A stretch of 64,000 nt of DNA from Neocallimastix lanati (nom. inval.) (Eukaryota; Neocallimastigomycota; Neocallimastigomycetes; Neocallimastigales; Neocallimastigaceae), in NCBI GenBank assembly GCA_016946835.1, contig JACVTC010000001.1:2142501-2206500 (forward strand), given 5' to 3'. The notes below the pieces were generated by a model. It had not been told where the DNA came from and searched no databases. It saw nothing but the letters and a program-made list of their open reading frames with translations. Shown piece by piece: positions 51,579 to 63,663 of the stretch. The first letter of the stretch is position 1, and each line of letters starts with the position of its first letter. A program made the translations under genes and the position numbers.

Positions 51579-51653
51579 GATTTTTCCTTATTGTATTAAT
51601 AGATTTAATTTCGTTCGATGCTAACCTAACTTTGATCTTTTGGACTTTGGCAT
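49726..51653 (-). CDS. MRT4: Ribosome assembly factor MRT4 (P0-like), 8 exons, 222 aa
   Basis: Exons 51653-51626, 51156-51098, 50980-50877, 50779-50689, 50498-50440, 50325-50249, 50093-49924 and 49806-49726 join in frame (669 nt) with GT-AG borders throughout. The protein begins [20 protein letters not shown], the near-invariant MRT4 start. Other family blocks are [48 protein letters not shown] and [18 protein letters not shown]. It ends soon after the L10-like domain and lacks the acidic P-protein tail, as expected. Known role: nucleolar and nuclear factor that holds the P0 site on pre-60S subunits until replaced by ribosomal stalk protein P0. Exon 1 codes only nine residues and is found only by homology. 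Divergent from the REEP gene. Confidence 0.95.
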
Positions 51654-52212
51654 GTTTTATATTTTATTCTTCGATAATATATAAAATTAGAGAACTTTTA
51701 CACTATTAAATAGAAAATAATAATAATAAAGATACGATAGATATTACTTTCTAATTTTTTTTTTTTTTTTTTTTTTTTAAAATGCTATTTAAAAAAATAG
51801 ATGAAATATTATATTTTAAATGTTTAAACCAATCATTGCTTATATTTTATACCTTGATTGGATTCAATTGAATCAAAAGCATTAATGCACCTGACTAATA
51901 ATAAATTTAATGTTTATGTATTAGTTACATAGATTAATTAATTTATTTTAAAATTTAAAAAATTAAAATTTACCAAAGTTTTTTTTTTTGTTTAACATTT
52001 TTCTTTAACATTTTTTTTTTAAAAATAATAGAAAAAAAAATACATATATATATATAAAAATTAAGATTTTTACATTTTATAATTTTTTAAAAAAAAAAAA
52101 TTATAAAAAAAAAATAAATAATATATAACAGTTTTAAATAATTATTAATATTAATCTTAAGTAATTTTCATTGTAAATATATTATAATTATAATTATTAA
52201 TTATTCGATAAA
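51654..52212. promoter_or_regulatory. Divergent promoter region, MRT4 / REEP gene
   Basis: 560 bp between two divergent start codons with no other gene; it must contain both 5' regions. T-run at about 51757-51778 and A/T-runs near 52085-52115. No specific site can be named against the AT-rich background. Confidence 0.5.
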
Positions 52213-53138
52213 ATGGTTTTCCAAAGAGAAGAAGTTCAAAGAGTAAGAGAAAAGGTTGAAAACAAAGATTTCACCACTAAGGAACTTGGTTTTATTGCTG
52301 GAACATTCGTATTTCTTATTTATTTAGCGACCTATCCTTTCTTTGGTCGTCTCTTTGCTGATATTGTAAATATTTATATATATATATAAATTTCATATTC
52401 GTTAATTTTATATATTTTCTCAATTAAAAAAAAAGTTTAAATAATTAAAAATATAAACAAAATATAAAATTATATAATAAAATAATAATTATAATTAATT
52501 TTATTTAATTTTCGTTTGATTAGATTGGATTTGCTTATCCTGCTTATAAATCATTCCAAGCTTTAAACTATAAAGTTGGAGGTTATGAAAAAAGAAAATC
52601 TGTAAGTTTTTCTTAAAAAAAAAAATACAGTAATTTATTAGATTAAATAAATTAATATATAATACATCTAATTTATTTATAATTGTTTAAAAACTAACAA
52701 TTATATATAACTAATATTAAATTTTATTCATTATAATAGTTATTAACTTATTGGGTTGTTTTATCTGTTTTCTATGTTTTTGAATGTATTTCACATACAC
52801 CAGAAAAAGTCAGATATTACTACATCTTAAGATCTATAATTACTCTTATATTATATTTACCACAGACTAGGGTATAATATATAAATTATTTTTGTATAAA
52901 AATTTTAAATTTAAAAATATATACAACTAAAAAAAGATAATTATAAAATTTATAATTCTTAAAATTTCAAGTTTTATTAATATGATATATTTAATATTTC
53001 ATATATTAATTTTAATAAATATTATAGGGTGCCGAAATTATATACAATGATATTATTAGAGTAGTTTTGAAACACAACGAAAATTCAATTGATAAAGCTG
53101 TTAAAAATATTTCTAAAAACTTCAAGAAAGAAGAATAA
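52213..53138 (+). CDS. REEP/YOP1-like ER membrane-shaping protein (TB2/DP1/HVA22 family), 4 exons, 157 aa
   Basis: Exons 52213-52365, 52524-52601, 52740-52871 and 53028-53138 join in frame (474 nt). Family blocks: GFAYPAYKSFQAL at the start of the first hairpin partner, then a TYWVVLSVFYVFE block and a YLPQTRGAEIIYNDII block, which match 'GFxYPAYxSxKA', 'WxVYxxFxxxE' and 'xLPQxxGaxxxY' of DP1/Yop1/REEP proteins. Two hydrophobic hairpins precede a short basic C-terminal helix ending KKEE. Known role of the family: inserting hairpins that curve ER tubules. It is somewhat shorter than yeast Yop1. A poly-A run follows the stop. Confidence 0.9.
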
Positions 53139-53159
53139 GAAATAAAGCAATTAATTCAA

Positions 53160-53197
<38 letters not shown>

Positions 53198-54105
53198 AAG
53201 AAAAAAAAAAAATTATAATAATAATAATAATAATAGTATTGTAATAATAAAATGAAAAATCAAATTGATATATAATTATTTATTTGTTATATATGCATAT
53301 TTTTTTTCTTTTGAGAAAAAAAAATAATATCATTATATAATGAAGTTATATATTAATTACAATATATATTATATTACTTAAAATTGTATTAAAGCGAATT
53401 AATTAAAAAAGAAAGTTTATTATCTATCCTATTTTTTTTTTTTTTTTTTAATTATATTAAATAAAAATCATCTAAAAAAGAACTAATCGTTAATTTTAAT
53501 GATTTATATGTTAACATATGAATTAGTATTATCATAAACAAACTAAATAACAATTGAATTGTAAAAACTTGTTTTAAAATATATATAATTAATAATTGCA
53601 ATAATATAGTATTATAAAAATAATATATTAATATTTTTTTTTTGTAGTTTTAAAATCAAAATACTACAGTATGTTATAAAATTTTTCGTTTAATAATTTA
53701 AATTTTATTTAATGTTACATTTTTAAAACTTATTTTTATTTTATTTTTTAATAATTTAAATTTTAATAATGTTACTTCTTTTAAACTTTTTTTCTTGTAA
53801 CAATTTAAGTTTAATTAATATTGACGCCTTTTAAATATTTTTAATTTTAAAATCATTATTTAATAAAAAATTAAATAATAATAATAATAATAATAATAAT
53901 TTAAAATTTAATATTATTATATTTATGGTTTTCAAAATAAAAAATTTTATTATACTTTTCATTATTAATAAAAGATAATATTTTATTGGAGAAATAATTT
54001 AATTAATAATTGAACCAAGGATTTTTAATCATATCTTAATTCATTTGTTAATTCTTTATATTCACTTTTAAGAAAAAAAAAATTAAAAGGTAAATTAAAC
54101 CTTTT

Positions 54106-54146
54106 ATATGTAATTTTATATAATCCTATAATATAAAATTACATAT
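54106..54146. repeat. Perfect inverted repeat, 16-bp arms, 9-nt loop
   Basis: Arms 54106-54121 and 54131-54146 (ATATGTAATTTTATAT and its complement) around AATCCTATA. A smaller hairpin (AAAAGG...CCTTTT) lies just before it at about 54085-54105. Confidence 0.75.
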
Positions 54147-54313
54147 TATAAAATGATTATTTTTTTTTATTATATTTTATTTTTTTTACCATTAAAATTA
54201 ATGCTTATATGATTTTATTGAATTAATTTTCCTTTCAATAAAAATATTTTCTTTAAAATTTCATGATTAAAATATTTTAAAAAAAAAAAAAGAAAAAAAT
54301 TAATTAAAATTTA

Positions 54314-54352
54314 AATTCATATATATTATATATAACATAATATATATGAATT
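54314..54352. repeat. Perfect inverted repeat, 15-bp arms, 9-nt loop
   Basis: Arms 54314-54328 and 54338-54352 (AATTCATATATATTA and its complement). It is mostly TA steps, so chance is a possible explanation. Confidence 0.6.
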
Positions 54353-55158
54353 AAATTGAATATATTAATATATAAAGTATATATATTATTATTTTTTATA
54401 AATATCAATTTTAGGGAATATTACTTTTTATTGTTAATATATTTAATAATTGGTTTAAATATATTAAATAAAATTATATCAATATTTGAAATTCGAGAAT
54501 TTAATTATATATAAAATTTATTCATTATCTTATATAAATATCTATCATTATATAAATAGTTAAAAATTATTATCATAAATAAATAATTTAATAAAATAAA
54601 CGAATAATTTAATAAATAAAAACGGCAACAAAAGTAAATATAAAGTATTAATAATATAATAAAAAAAAAAGATTTAAAATTACTGTTATAGAAAGAAAAA
54701 AAAAATTATATTTATTCATTTACTTAAATATTATATATATGTAACAATATAAATAAAATAATAGTAAAAATGAACATATATTATTTATTATTCATATAAT
54801 ATTTTTATTTCCATATAGAAAGATATTAAATAAATACTAAATATAGTAAAAAAAAATTTTTACATAATATATATATATTAACATATTTTAATTATTAATT
54901 AAAAAGTAAATAAAAACATAAATAAATAAAATAATAAATAAATTTATAATAATTAAATTTGAAAATAAATATATTCATATAATCAAATACTATAAAAATA
55001 TATATAAATAAACGAATAATATATAAATATTTTATATAAAGAGAGAAATTTTTTTTTTTTATTTATATTTATATTTATTTTTATATTTATATTTATATAT
55101 ATATATATTTTAATTATTTTCCAGAATATTTATATAGAACAAAAATAAATATTTAAAG

Positions 55159-56323
55159 ATGTCTGACGATACAGGAAAATACGATCCTAAAAGTAAAATT
55201 AATAAAAAATTACAATCATACTATTTCAATAATTCTGTGAATAATAATGAAATCAATTTCTCAAAGCCAGTTTCAAAAAAGATAAATAGATATACTGACA
55301 TTAATGTTAATCCAAAAGAATTACCTGTTGTTGAAAGCACTTCTTTAGGAATTGATCTTTCCAATCTTGATTCTACTATTACTTCAGATGTTCAAGACTT
55401 ATTTAATACCACATGGAAAGATAATGAAAATTCATTAAATCTTGATTTCGACAATTTAACTTTAGATACCCCTGTTACTCCTGTTTCAAATGATAGTTTT
55501 GAAAAAGAAAATCCAATTTCATTAGAAAATACATTAGGTGATATGATTAGAAAAGCTTATGAACAAAATTCATTTATTTTAAGTTCAAGAGGTGATTTTG
55601 TTTGCTTTTATTGTAAATCAGATGCATCCATTGGTTGTAAAAAGAATTGCCAAAATAAAGAAATAATGGAACAAATGCAAGAGGATTTAGATTATTTAAA
55701 GGAATTATGGGAGGTAAGTATTTATTCAATTTTTATTAATTTTGTTGATTATTTTTTTTTTTTCTTTTAATAAATAAATAAATAAATAAAATAATAAGTA
55801 GAAAAAAGAAATAGAATAAAAGATTTAAAATATAATATTTATTCACTTGATATTAATCGAATATATTATATTAATTATTTAATAATTTTCAATATTATTT
55901 TATAATATTCAATAAATGTAGAGTCCTGAATATATGTTACCAAGAAGTGAAATGGAAGAAAATTTCAAGGAATTTTGTGAATACTATAAAAAATACTCGG
56001 AAAAAGATTTGTTCACTGAATTTATGAATTTAAAAATTATTGACTGTATAAGAAACAATCAAAATAATTTACAAACAATTGAAGATAATTATAAATCTAA
56101 CGTTCCTAAATATGAATCAGATACTTTAATTGGTTTTTCTCGTTTAAATAAATTTGAATTTTTGGATATTTCTAATAGACAAGCTAATGCACTAGCTAAC
56201 GCTTTTAAAAATACTCAACCAGAAAACTTTACTCAAGATGCTGCTAAAGAACTTGAAGTTATTTATGAAATTATTAGACTTATTTGTATATTTACTTCAA
56301 AGGAATTTATTGAAGCTAATTAA
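55159..56323 (+). CDS. Hypothetical protein with a Cys cluster, 2 exons, 318 aa
   Basis: Exons 55159-55713 and 55922-56323 join in frame (957 nt); donor GAG|GTAAGT, acceptor GTAG. The N-terminal half is polar and probably disordered (Asn/Ser/Lys, with TPVTPVS near 120). Residues 147-164 read FVCFYCKSDASIGCKKNC, with Cys at 149, 152, 160 and 164, a plausible small zinc site. The rest is helical and charged, with a hydrophobic C-terminal helix (EVIYEIIRLICIFTSKEF). The A-rich leader and ATGTCTGACG context support the start. I recognise no family. Convergent with the large TRAF/SPRY gene. Confidence 0.7.
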
Positions 56324-56605
56324 TTAAAAGAAGTGGATATAAAAAAAAAAAAAAATACATAAAAAAAAATAAAAATAAAGTAAAAAAAAATAATTTTGAA
56401 ATTAAATAAAAATATATAATAATAATAATAATAATAAAAATATTTAAATAAATTATTTTAATTTTATTTATTTTTCATTAAAATACATAAATAAATTTTG
56501 CTATTAGATATAAATATAATCATATAAAAACATATAATGTGAAAAGTTTTAAATAATTGATATATTATAGATAAATATAGAATAGAGTTTAATAGAATTA
56601 ATTGT

Positions 56606-56638
<33 letters not shown>

Positions 56639-57059
56639 AAAATAAAAGTTTTATTAATTTTTTATTCCTAGTTGTTATGAACCATAACTAGAAATTTTTA
56701 AATGTAGTAAAAAAAATAATAAAAATAATCAAATAATAAAATAATAGAATAATAGAATAATAAAATAATAAAATAATGGAATAATGGAATAATAAAACAA
56801 AATGAAATGAAATGAAATGAAATAAAATTAAAAAAATTAATCATCATAATAAAATTTTATTTTAATTTTTTTTTTTTCCTTAAAAATATTTTATTAAATC
56901 ATGATATAATGAAATAACTAAAATAAAATAAAATAAAATAAAAAATTGTAACTATTTATTATATATATATTATTTGAACATAATTAAGGAAATGAGATTT
57001 TTTAAGAATATGAATAATTATTATAATATATCAGAATTAAATTTATAAATTGAAATAGA
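56324..57059. other. Spacer, no gene seen
   Basis: AT-rich with AAT (56414-56438), AT (56612-56636) and AATGAAATGA-like short repeats. Confidence 0.6.
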
Positions 57060-57450
57060 TAAGCATTTTATTTATAACACTTTTAAGATGGAATTAAACG
57101 CTATTTTGTGGTACATTTATAATAAATTTACGCACTGTGTCACCTTCTTGGTGAAAAATACAGTATATGAAAATCTTGACGATCAGCTTAGGGAAAAGAA
57201 GGCATTTAATTAATAATTTTTTTTCAATCGCTTTCGAGGGAGTCATCTTTCCCCATTTTATATCTTGTGGGGCTTCGGGGATTCCTTACTAATGATAAGC
57301 CTATTGTGATTACTGATTTATATACTAATTTGTATGCCATTAGGCCTACAACCAAAACGATAAGGAAAAGAAGAAGTTCTGATATAGATTCGAATGATAA
57401 TTTTTTATCAGCATGAAGTTATCATCGATGAAAGGAGTTAGAGGCTATTT
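57060..57450 (+). pseudogene. Decayed coding DNA of unknown origin (copy 2 of a dispersed repeat)
   Basis: A GC-richer island. 57235-57400 aligns with the minus strand of 36870-37050, with the same frame readable in both (LVGLRGFLTN, then PIVITDLYTNLYAIRPT and a KTIRKRRSS tail). The left part (57088-57210) has a short frame starting MELNAILWYIYNKF. No family recognised. It ends in a short AAAT-type repeat. Confidence 0.5.
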
Positions 57451-57504
57451 CGTAATAAATAAATAAATGAATGAATAAATAAAAATATATATATAACAAA
57501 TAAA

Positions 57505-57570
<66 letters not shown>

Positions 57571-58149
57571 TTTTTTCATGATTGAAGCCAATAATTTTTT
57601 TTTTTAAAAAAAAAATAAAAATAAATTAATAAAATAAGATAAATAGAAGAAATAGTAAAGATTGATTATAATAAAATAAAATAAAAAAAAATAAAAAAAA
57701 AATAATAAAATAAAATAAAATCATAATAAATAAAAATAAATTGAATATAACAAATAAATAAATATTTATTTATTTATTATTATTTTTTTTTTTAATCTTT
57801 TATAAATAACATTTTTTAATAGACAAACTTGAATAATTTTATTATTTCTAAATCTATTTATTATTATATTTTTAATAATTACAATATAATATTGATAATA
57901 ATATAATATAATAGATATTATTATTAAATGAATAAATAAATAAAGATTGGTTTCGATATTATATTATTTATTATCTATATTAGAAATATAATAAAATTTT
58001 TTATAAATAAAAAAAATTTTTTTTTTTTTATAATTTTATTTTGCTTATTACTTTTATATATTATATAAATTATATATATAATACTAATCTATTTTTATAA
58101 ATAAATAAAAAAAAAGAACAAAAAAAAAAAAAAAATTTTTTTTTTTTTT
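57451..58149. other. Simple-repeat spacer
   Basis: No gene. (ATT)n then (ATTT)n at about 57507-57573, AAAAT runs at 57668-57720, and opposed A/T runs at 58117-58152. Confidence 0.65.
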
Positions 58150-61100
58150 TTAATGTCTTTTATTATAGAAATAACTTTCAATGTTGAATCTAAATTTCTT
58201 TGCACCAAAGTTTGTTTCAATTTTGGCATAATTAAATAAACCAATATTTATATAGAGTTGAAGATCATCCGTTAAAAAGTTTCTTACTGCATCTCCTAAG
58301 AATTTTCCATTTCTGGTAAAGAAAGCTAAATTATTTTTGAAATTAATACCACATCCAATAATATCATCCATAACATAGGGTTCGCCGTATTTTTCAAGTG
58401 AATTATTTTTATTAATATTACCCGTATTATAGTAATCCCATGAATATGGACGTTCTTTTATTATTATTATTATTATTTTTATTTTTATTTTTTTTTTTTT
58501 TTAATTATTTATTCATAATTATATATTGTTGTATTATTGTTATCATTTATTTTACATGAAAATATATATATATATATATATAAATTAGTATAATATATTA
58601 TTTTATTATATACTTATTTAAATTATTTTCCTTTTTTTTTTTTCTTTTTTATGTATATTTAATTGTATATATATATATATATTTAATAATATAATTATAT
58701 ATATATATATATTTATTAATTAAAATTCTTACCTGGATATCTACTTAATTGTACTTTTGATGTTGAAAAACCAATAGACCATGAATATAAATATTTCTTG
58801 TTTGGTTTCGAAGAATTTACTTTAACTTCAAAATAAAATAAATCCATGTTATTGGATATTGGTTTACTAGATAAAATGTTTATCCATCCAGATTCTTTAT
58901 ATATATATATATTTTATTTTATAAATATGTATTAATTATATATATATATATATAATTAACATAATTAATTAATAATTTATAATTATTTTTTTTTTTATTA
59001 TTAATTTATATTAATTAAAAAAAAAACAATATTAAAAATTATATTTACCATCATTATTATAAATAATTAATTGATCAAATTCATTTAGTCTTACTGCCTT
59101 TTTAACTACATTATTCTTATTTTTTGGAATATAGTTCAACTCTGAGGTTTTTTTATTATAAATAATTAAAGTATGTTTATTAAAATCAATATTAGCTTCA
59201 GCACCAAAGATATGTATCTTTTGTTTAAATTCAGTATCATCTGATATTTGATTCTTTGGTTTAGAATTACTTGTTAATATATTCATGAGCAAATTTAAGG
59301 AGTCATTGAAATATGAAGTAAGTGATTTTCTTTCTTTCTTCTCAATTTCAACTTTTCTTTTTTTATACTTATTCGATGGGGACGTTATAGATTTCATTTT
59401 CAAATGCTTCAGTTCATTAATTGTTTGCATCATTTTTATCTTTTTACGAATATTATTTTGAATCGTTAAACTTTTAAATCCACGAGCATTTTGATAATCT
59501 AGAAAATTTGTATAAAGAGTATGCCTGTCTTGATTATATTTCATTTCATACTGATGGGCTCTATAAATTTGTTCTTGTGTTTTACTAAATTTTTTTTTCT
59601 TCATTAATATTTCTTCTTCTTTTAAATTCTTCTTAACTGGGTTCCAATTCATTAATAGATTGTTACTTGAATCATTATTAGATAAAGCTCTATCGATATA
59701 TTCTATAATACTTTCTTTTGGTTTTTGCTTTAAATGCGTGTGAATATTCTTTTTTTCTTCATGAAACTCTTCATCTTTTTCATGTAATTCCTCATCCTCT
59801 TCATTTAATTTTCTTTCCTCTTTATGTAAGTCTTTTTCTTCTTCTTGTATTTCTTTTTCTTCTTCATGTAATTTCCTTTCCTCTTCAAGTAATTCTTTTT
59901 CTTCTTCATGTATTTCTTTTTCTTTTTCATGTATTTTCTTTTTTTCTTCTTGTAACTTTTTGTATCTTTTATCTTTTTATTGTAATAATTGTATAGATTA
60001 TAATATAAGTCATTACATTTATTATTAACATATATATTTATATATTAAATAAAATTTATATATTATATATTTAATGGTATATATTTTTAATATATAAATT
60101 TTTATTATTATTATTATAATTATTATTATTATTTATTATTATTATTTTTATTTTTATTTTTATTTTTTTTTTTTTTTTTATTTTTTTTTTTTTATTTTTA
60201 TTTTTATTTTTATTTCTTTTTATATTTACCAAACATCTTTGATGTTTCTATGGCTTTTTGAACTAATTTATTTTTAATATATGTAATCCATTTCTTTAAG
60301 GTATTAATAAATTTCCAACAAATGGTATATATATTATTATTTTCAAATAATTTAATAAGCCAACATATAATCATATATTTAAATTTATTTTTCATTATTT
60401 CAAATTCTTTAAATAATATTGATATTTATTTATATTAATTCATTCATTTGTTTTTTTTTAATTTTAATAAATAGATTTTAGAATTAATTTAATGTTAATT
60501 GACAATTATTTAATATATGGATATATATGTATATATATTATTATTATTATTATAATTATTATAATTATTATTATTATTATTATTATTATAATTATTATAA
60601 TTATTATTATTATTATTATTATTAATTTATATATGGAACTTACTAGTATAGGTTTTTTTAGATTGTTCTTTTTGTATTTTGAATGCTTTATTTAAATCTT
60701 TGGTAATAGATGTTTTATTATTAAATTCACGGCTTTTATTCATTTTATCAAAATTGAAGTCGAATGAAAAATCATTACTAAAATTAAAGTTAAATTTATT
60801 AAAGGATAAATTTGCTAAAGAATTCATCGATGGATTATTATACTTTCTTCTTATGGAAAGAAGATTGTCAATACTACTAAGTAAACTGCGTGATTCCCCT
60901 AATTTATGATATTTATATTCCCTTAAGTTATTCTTTGTTTCTTCATCAATTGATGATAGTAAATCTTTAATAAAGGAAGTTTCACTTTTACTAAAGATTA
61001 AATTGGATTCTGAACCTGTTCTATTATTACCTTCATTCTTAAACCAAATATCCATTAAAACTTCAATTTCTCTAGGCGTAAACATAGAATATATATTATT

Positions 61101-62500
61101 ATCACTTTTGTTATTTAATTGGGTATTAACACTTAAAGTGATATCATTAAGCTCTTTAGTAATGTTATGTTCATTTTGTTTTAATGGCTCAGCAGGAGCT
61201 GGTGGGGCCAATGGAATGGTATATCTATAATCTGATGGTAATTCAAATCTAAATGGTTTATTAGGATCAAAGACATTAGAATTACTATTACCATTGTTAT
61301 TACTATTACTATTACTATTACTATTACTATTATTATTGGTATTTGAAGATTTCCATATATCACTTTCCTTAGTATTACTATTATTACTTTTAATGTCAAA
61401 GAAGTCAATGGATGGATTTTCAAAGGAAGATATTAAATTTTGATATTTATGAAGTAATTTTTTTCCAGCATAAACTTCTTTAGTCGGACTTTTTTTATTT
61501 TTAACGCTAACTTTGTCATTATCATTACTAAGTTTATATTTTTTCCTTTCTTTTATACTAGCTGATACTGGTGATTTACTCCATGGTACTGAATTATCAC
61601 CATCTGAATTGATGTCCCAGGTAAGAGGTTCATCGATGAAATTTAATTCTCCAGTTGAAGGTAAGTCATCTTTGTTGAAATCTAAATTGGTATCTAAGGT
61701 TAATTTATTTTCATCAACTTGATGATGTTTTTCTTTAAATAAATGGCTACTACTGTTATCATTAGTATAATTATAATCTTGAATAATTTGATCAAATAAT
61801 CCATCTTGTAAATCATGTGTCGATTTTACTTTGCCTGGCTTTTCTTCTTCATTTAAATAATTACTGAAAATTTGGTTTAATTCGTCTTTAGAGTCGTTTA
61901 GACTAATATCTATAAACTTTTCATCGTCATTATTACTAATTGATAATTTACTTAATTTATCATCCAATTTTTCTAATTTATCATTTTTATTATCAATATC
62001 TTTTGATTTTTTATTTAAATTAACAAAACTATTAGTAATAATATTTGGACAGAACTTGCATTCATATAATAAATGATCTGATAATTTATTTTGTGTATTA
62101 TGCCAATTACATCCATTACTATAGAATGGACATTTAGTTTCAATAGAAATCTCTTCATTATTAAATTTATAATTATTTTTTATATTGTTATGTAATATTT
62201 GATCATCGGTATTGATATTTATATCCGACGATAAAAATGACTTTGACTGTTTTAGTTGATCCTCTTTCTCCTTATATTTTTCTAGTAATTTATCAATAAA
62301 TAATATCTTATTATTTAATTCTATATCATTACTCTTTCCAATAATATTATTATTCATATTATCTATGTTTTTATCTATTAATTCTTTTAATTTATCGTTT
62401 AAATTATTTGATATTAATGGTTTAGATGAAAATTCACTATTTTTTATTGAACTTTTTGATTTATTATTATTCTTATTATTTTGTTATATTATTCAAAAAT

Positions 62501-62563
<63 letters not shown>

Positions 62564-63663
62564 TTAATAATAAATATTTATATCAAATTTTTTTTTATAA
62601 TATATTAACTTTTATTCTTATATATATTAAATTCTATTTAAAGTATTTAATTATTATAATAATTCATTAATTCTATTATTATATTTACCTCTTGCTTTTT
62701 ATTACTATCAACGTCCATTTCTCTCTTTAGCTCATTTTCTTTATCTTTATTAATTAGTTTATTAATATCTTTTGAATATTCATTCAAACTCATTTGAATA
62801 ATTTTATTGATACTTGTATCGGAGCTATTTAAACTGGAATTTAAGGAAATATCAGCATTATATTGCCTTTCAGTTGGATATAAATGTTTAAAACTGTTTG
62901 TTTCATTATTATTAATACTACTATCATTATTATAATTATTATTGTTATAATTATTATTATTATTATTATTAAATTTATCTTTTATTATTTGCTTATCATC
63001 ACTATAATATTTCTTATGCTTTTCTTTTCCCTTCTTTTTTGGACTTGATGGATTCGAGTAACCTTTATGTTTTGAACTTAATCTTTTTATTCCCGAATCT
63101 TCCCTTTTTCTTGAATTATTATTACTTCTTTTACTTTCTTTCTTTACATGATTTTTTTTTCTCTTTGGAGATTCCATTATTTCATCTGTTTTATTCCTTC
63201 TATTATCTTTTTTGTTTTCAGTGGTATTAATTTCAATATTATTATTATGATCCATAAATGGATCCTTAGACTGGAAATCATCATTATCATTTTCATTATA
63301 TCTCTTTAATAGATCTGTATTATTATTTAAAGTATTAGGATTTTCATTACCCAAAATTTGATTTATTTTATTAATAGTTTTTGAAATATTATTACTTAAT
63401 TCTTCATGACTACTATTTCTAGGTAAATTATAATTATCTTTTTCATTATTAAATATATAATTTGATTTATGACTCAAATGATTATTATTACCATAGTATT
63501 GACTTTCATTCTCTGAATCTAATGTACTAGCATTGAATACCTTTTTATATTCATTAATATTATTAAAGTTATTATCACTACTTATATTACTCTCTTCCAT
63601 TTTACTGTTTTTCCAATTATTATTAAATTTTAAATAAGAATTAATGGGCCCTTCACTTGACAT
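58150..63663 (-). CDS. Large protein with TRAF-type zinc finger, coiled coil and SPRY domain; modelled as 6 exons, 1456 aa
   Basis: Exons 63663-62689, 62471-60644, 60406-60230, 59972-59049, 58894-58733 and 58454-58150 join in frame (4371 nt) at GT-AG borders. Residues 1-430 are Asn/Ser/Lys-rich with basic patches. A TRAF-type zinc finger (C-P-F-x(4)-C-x-W ... L-x-x-H-L ... C, at 439, 446, 458, 463) follows. Then come a disordered stretch with poly-Ser/Asn, a Lys/Ile-rich helix (937-993), a Glu/Lys coiled coil with LHEEE-like repeats (995-1080), more helix, and a SPRY domain (about 1303-1450: YSWSIGFSTSKVQLSRYP, DIIGCGINF, FFTRNGKFLG, NIGLF). SPRY and TRAF fingers both bind proteins, often in ubiquitin pathways; no RING is seen. 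Alternative: two genes, 63663-60627 (939 aa) and 60395-58150 (518 aa). The 237-bp gap with clean splice signals favours one. Confidence 0.65.
60538..60625. repeat. (ATT)n microsatellite in a presumed intron
   Basis: ATT units with a few ATA interruptions, inside the 237-bp interval between exons two and three of the TRAF/SPRY gene model. Confidence 0.85.
62507..62563. repeat. Compound (AT)n(AG)n microsatellite in intron 1 of the TRAF/SPRY gene
   Basis: About 12 AT units followed by about 14 AG units. AG repeats are rare in this AT-rich window. Confidence 0.88.

Larger units (their letters stand above)
53139..55158. other. Spacer with hairpins, no gene seen
   Basis: AT-rich, no convincing coding frame. 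It holds a poly-A run at 53165-53193, an AAT tract near 53879-53900 and two perfect inverted repeats at 54106-54146 and 54314-54352. Confidence 0.6.
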
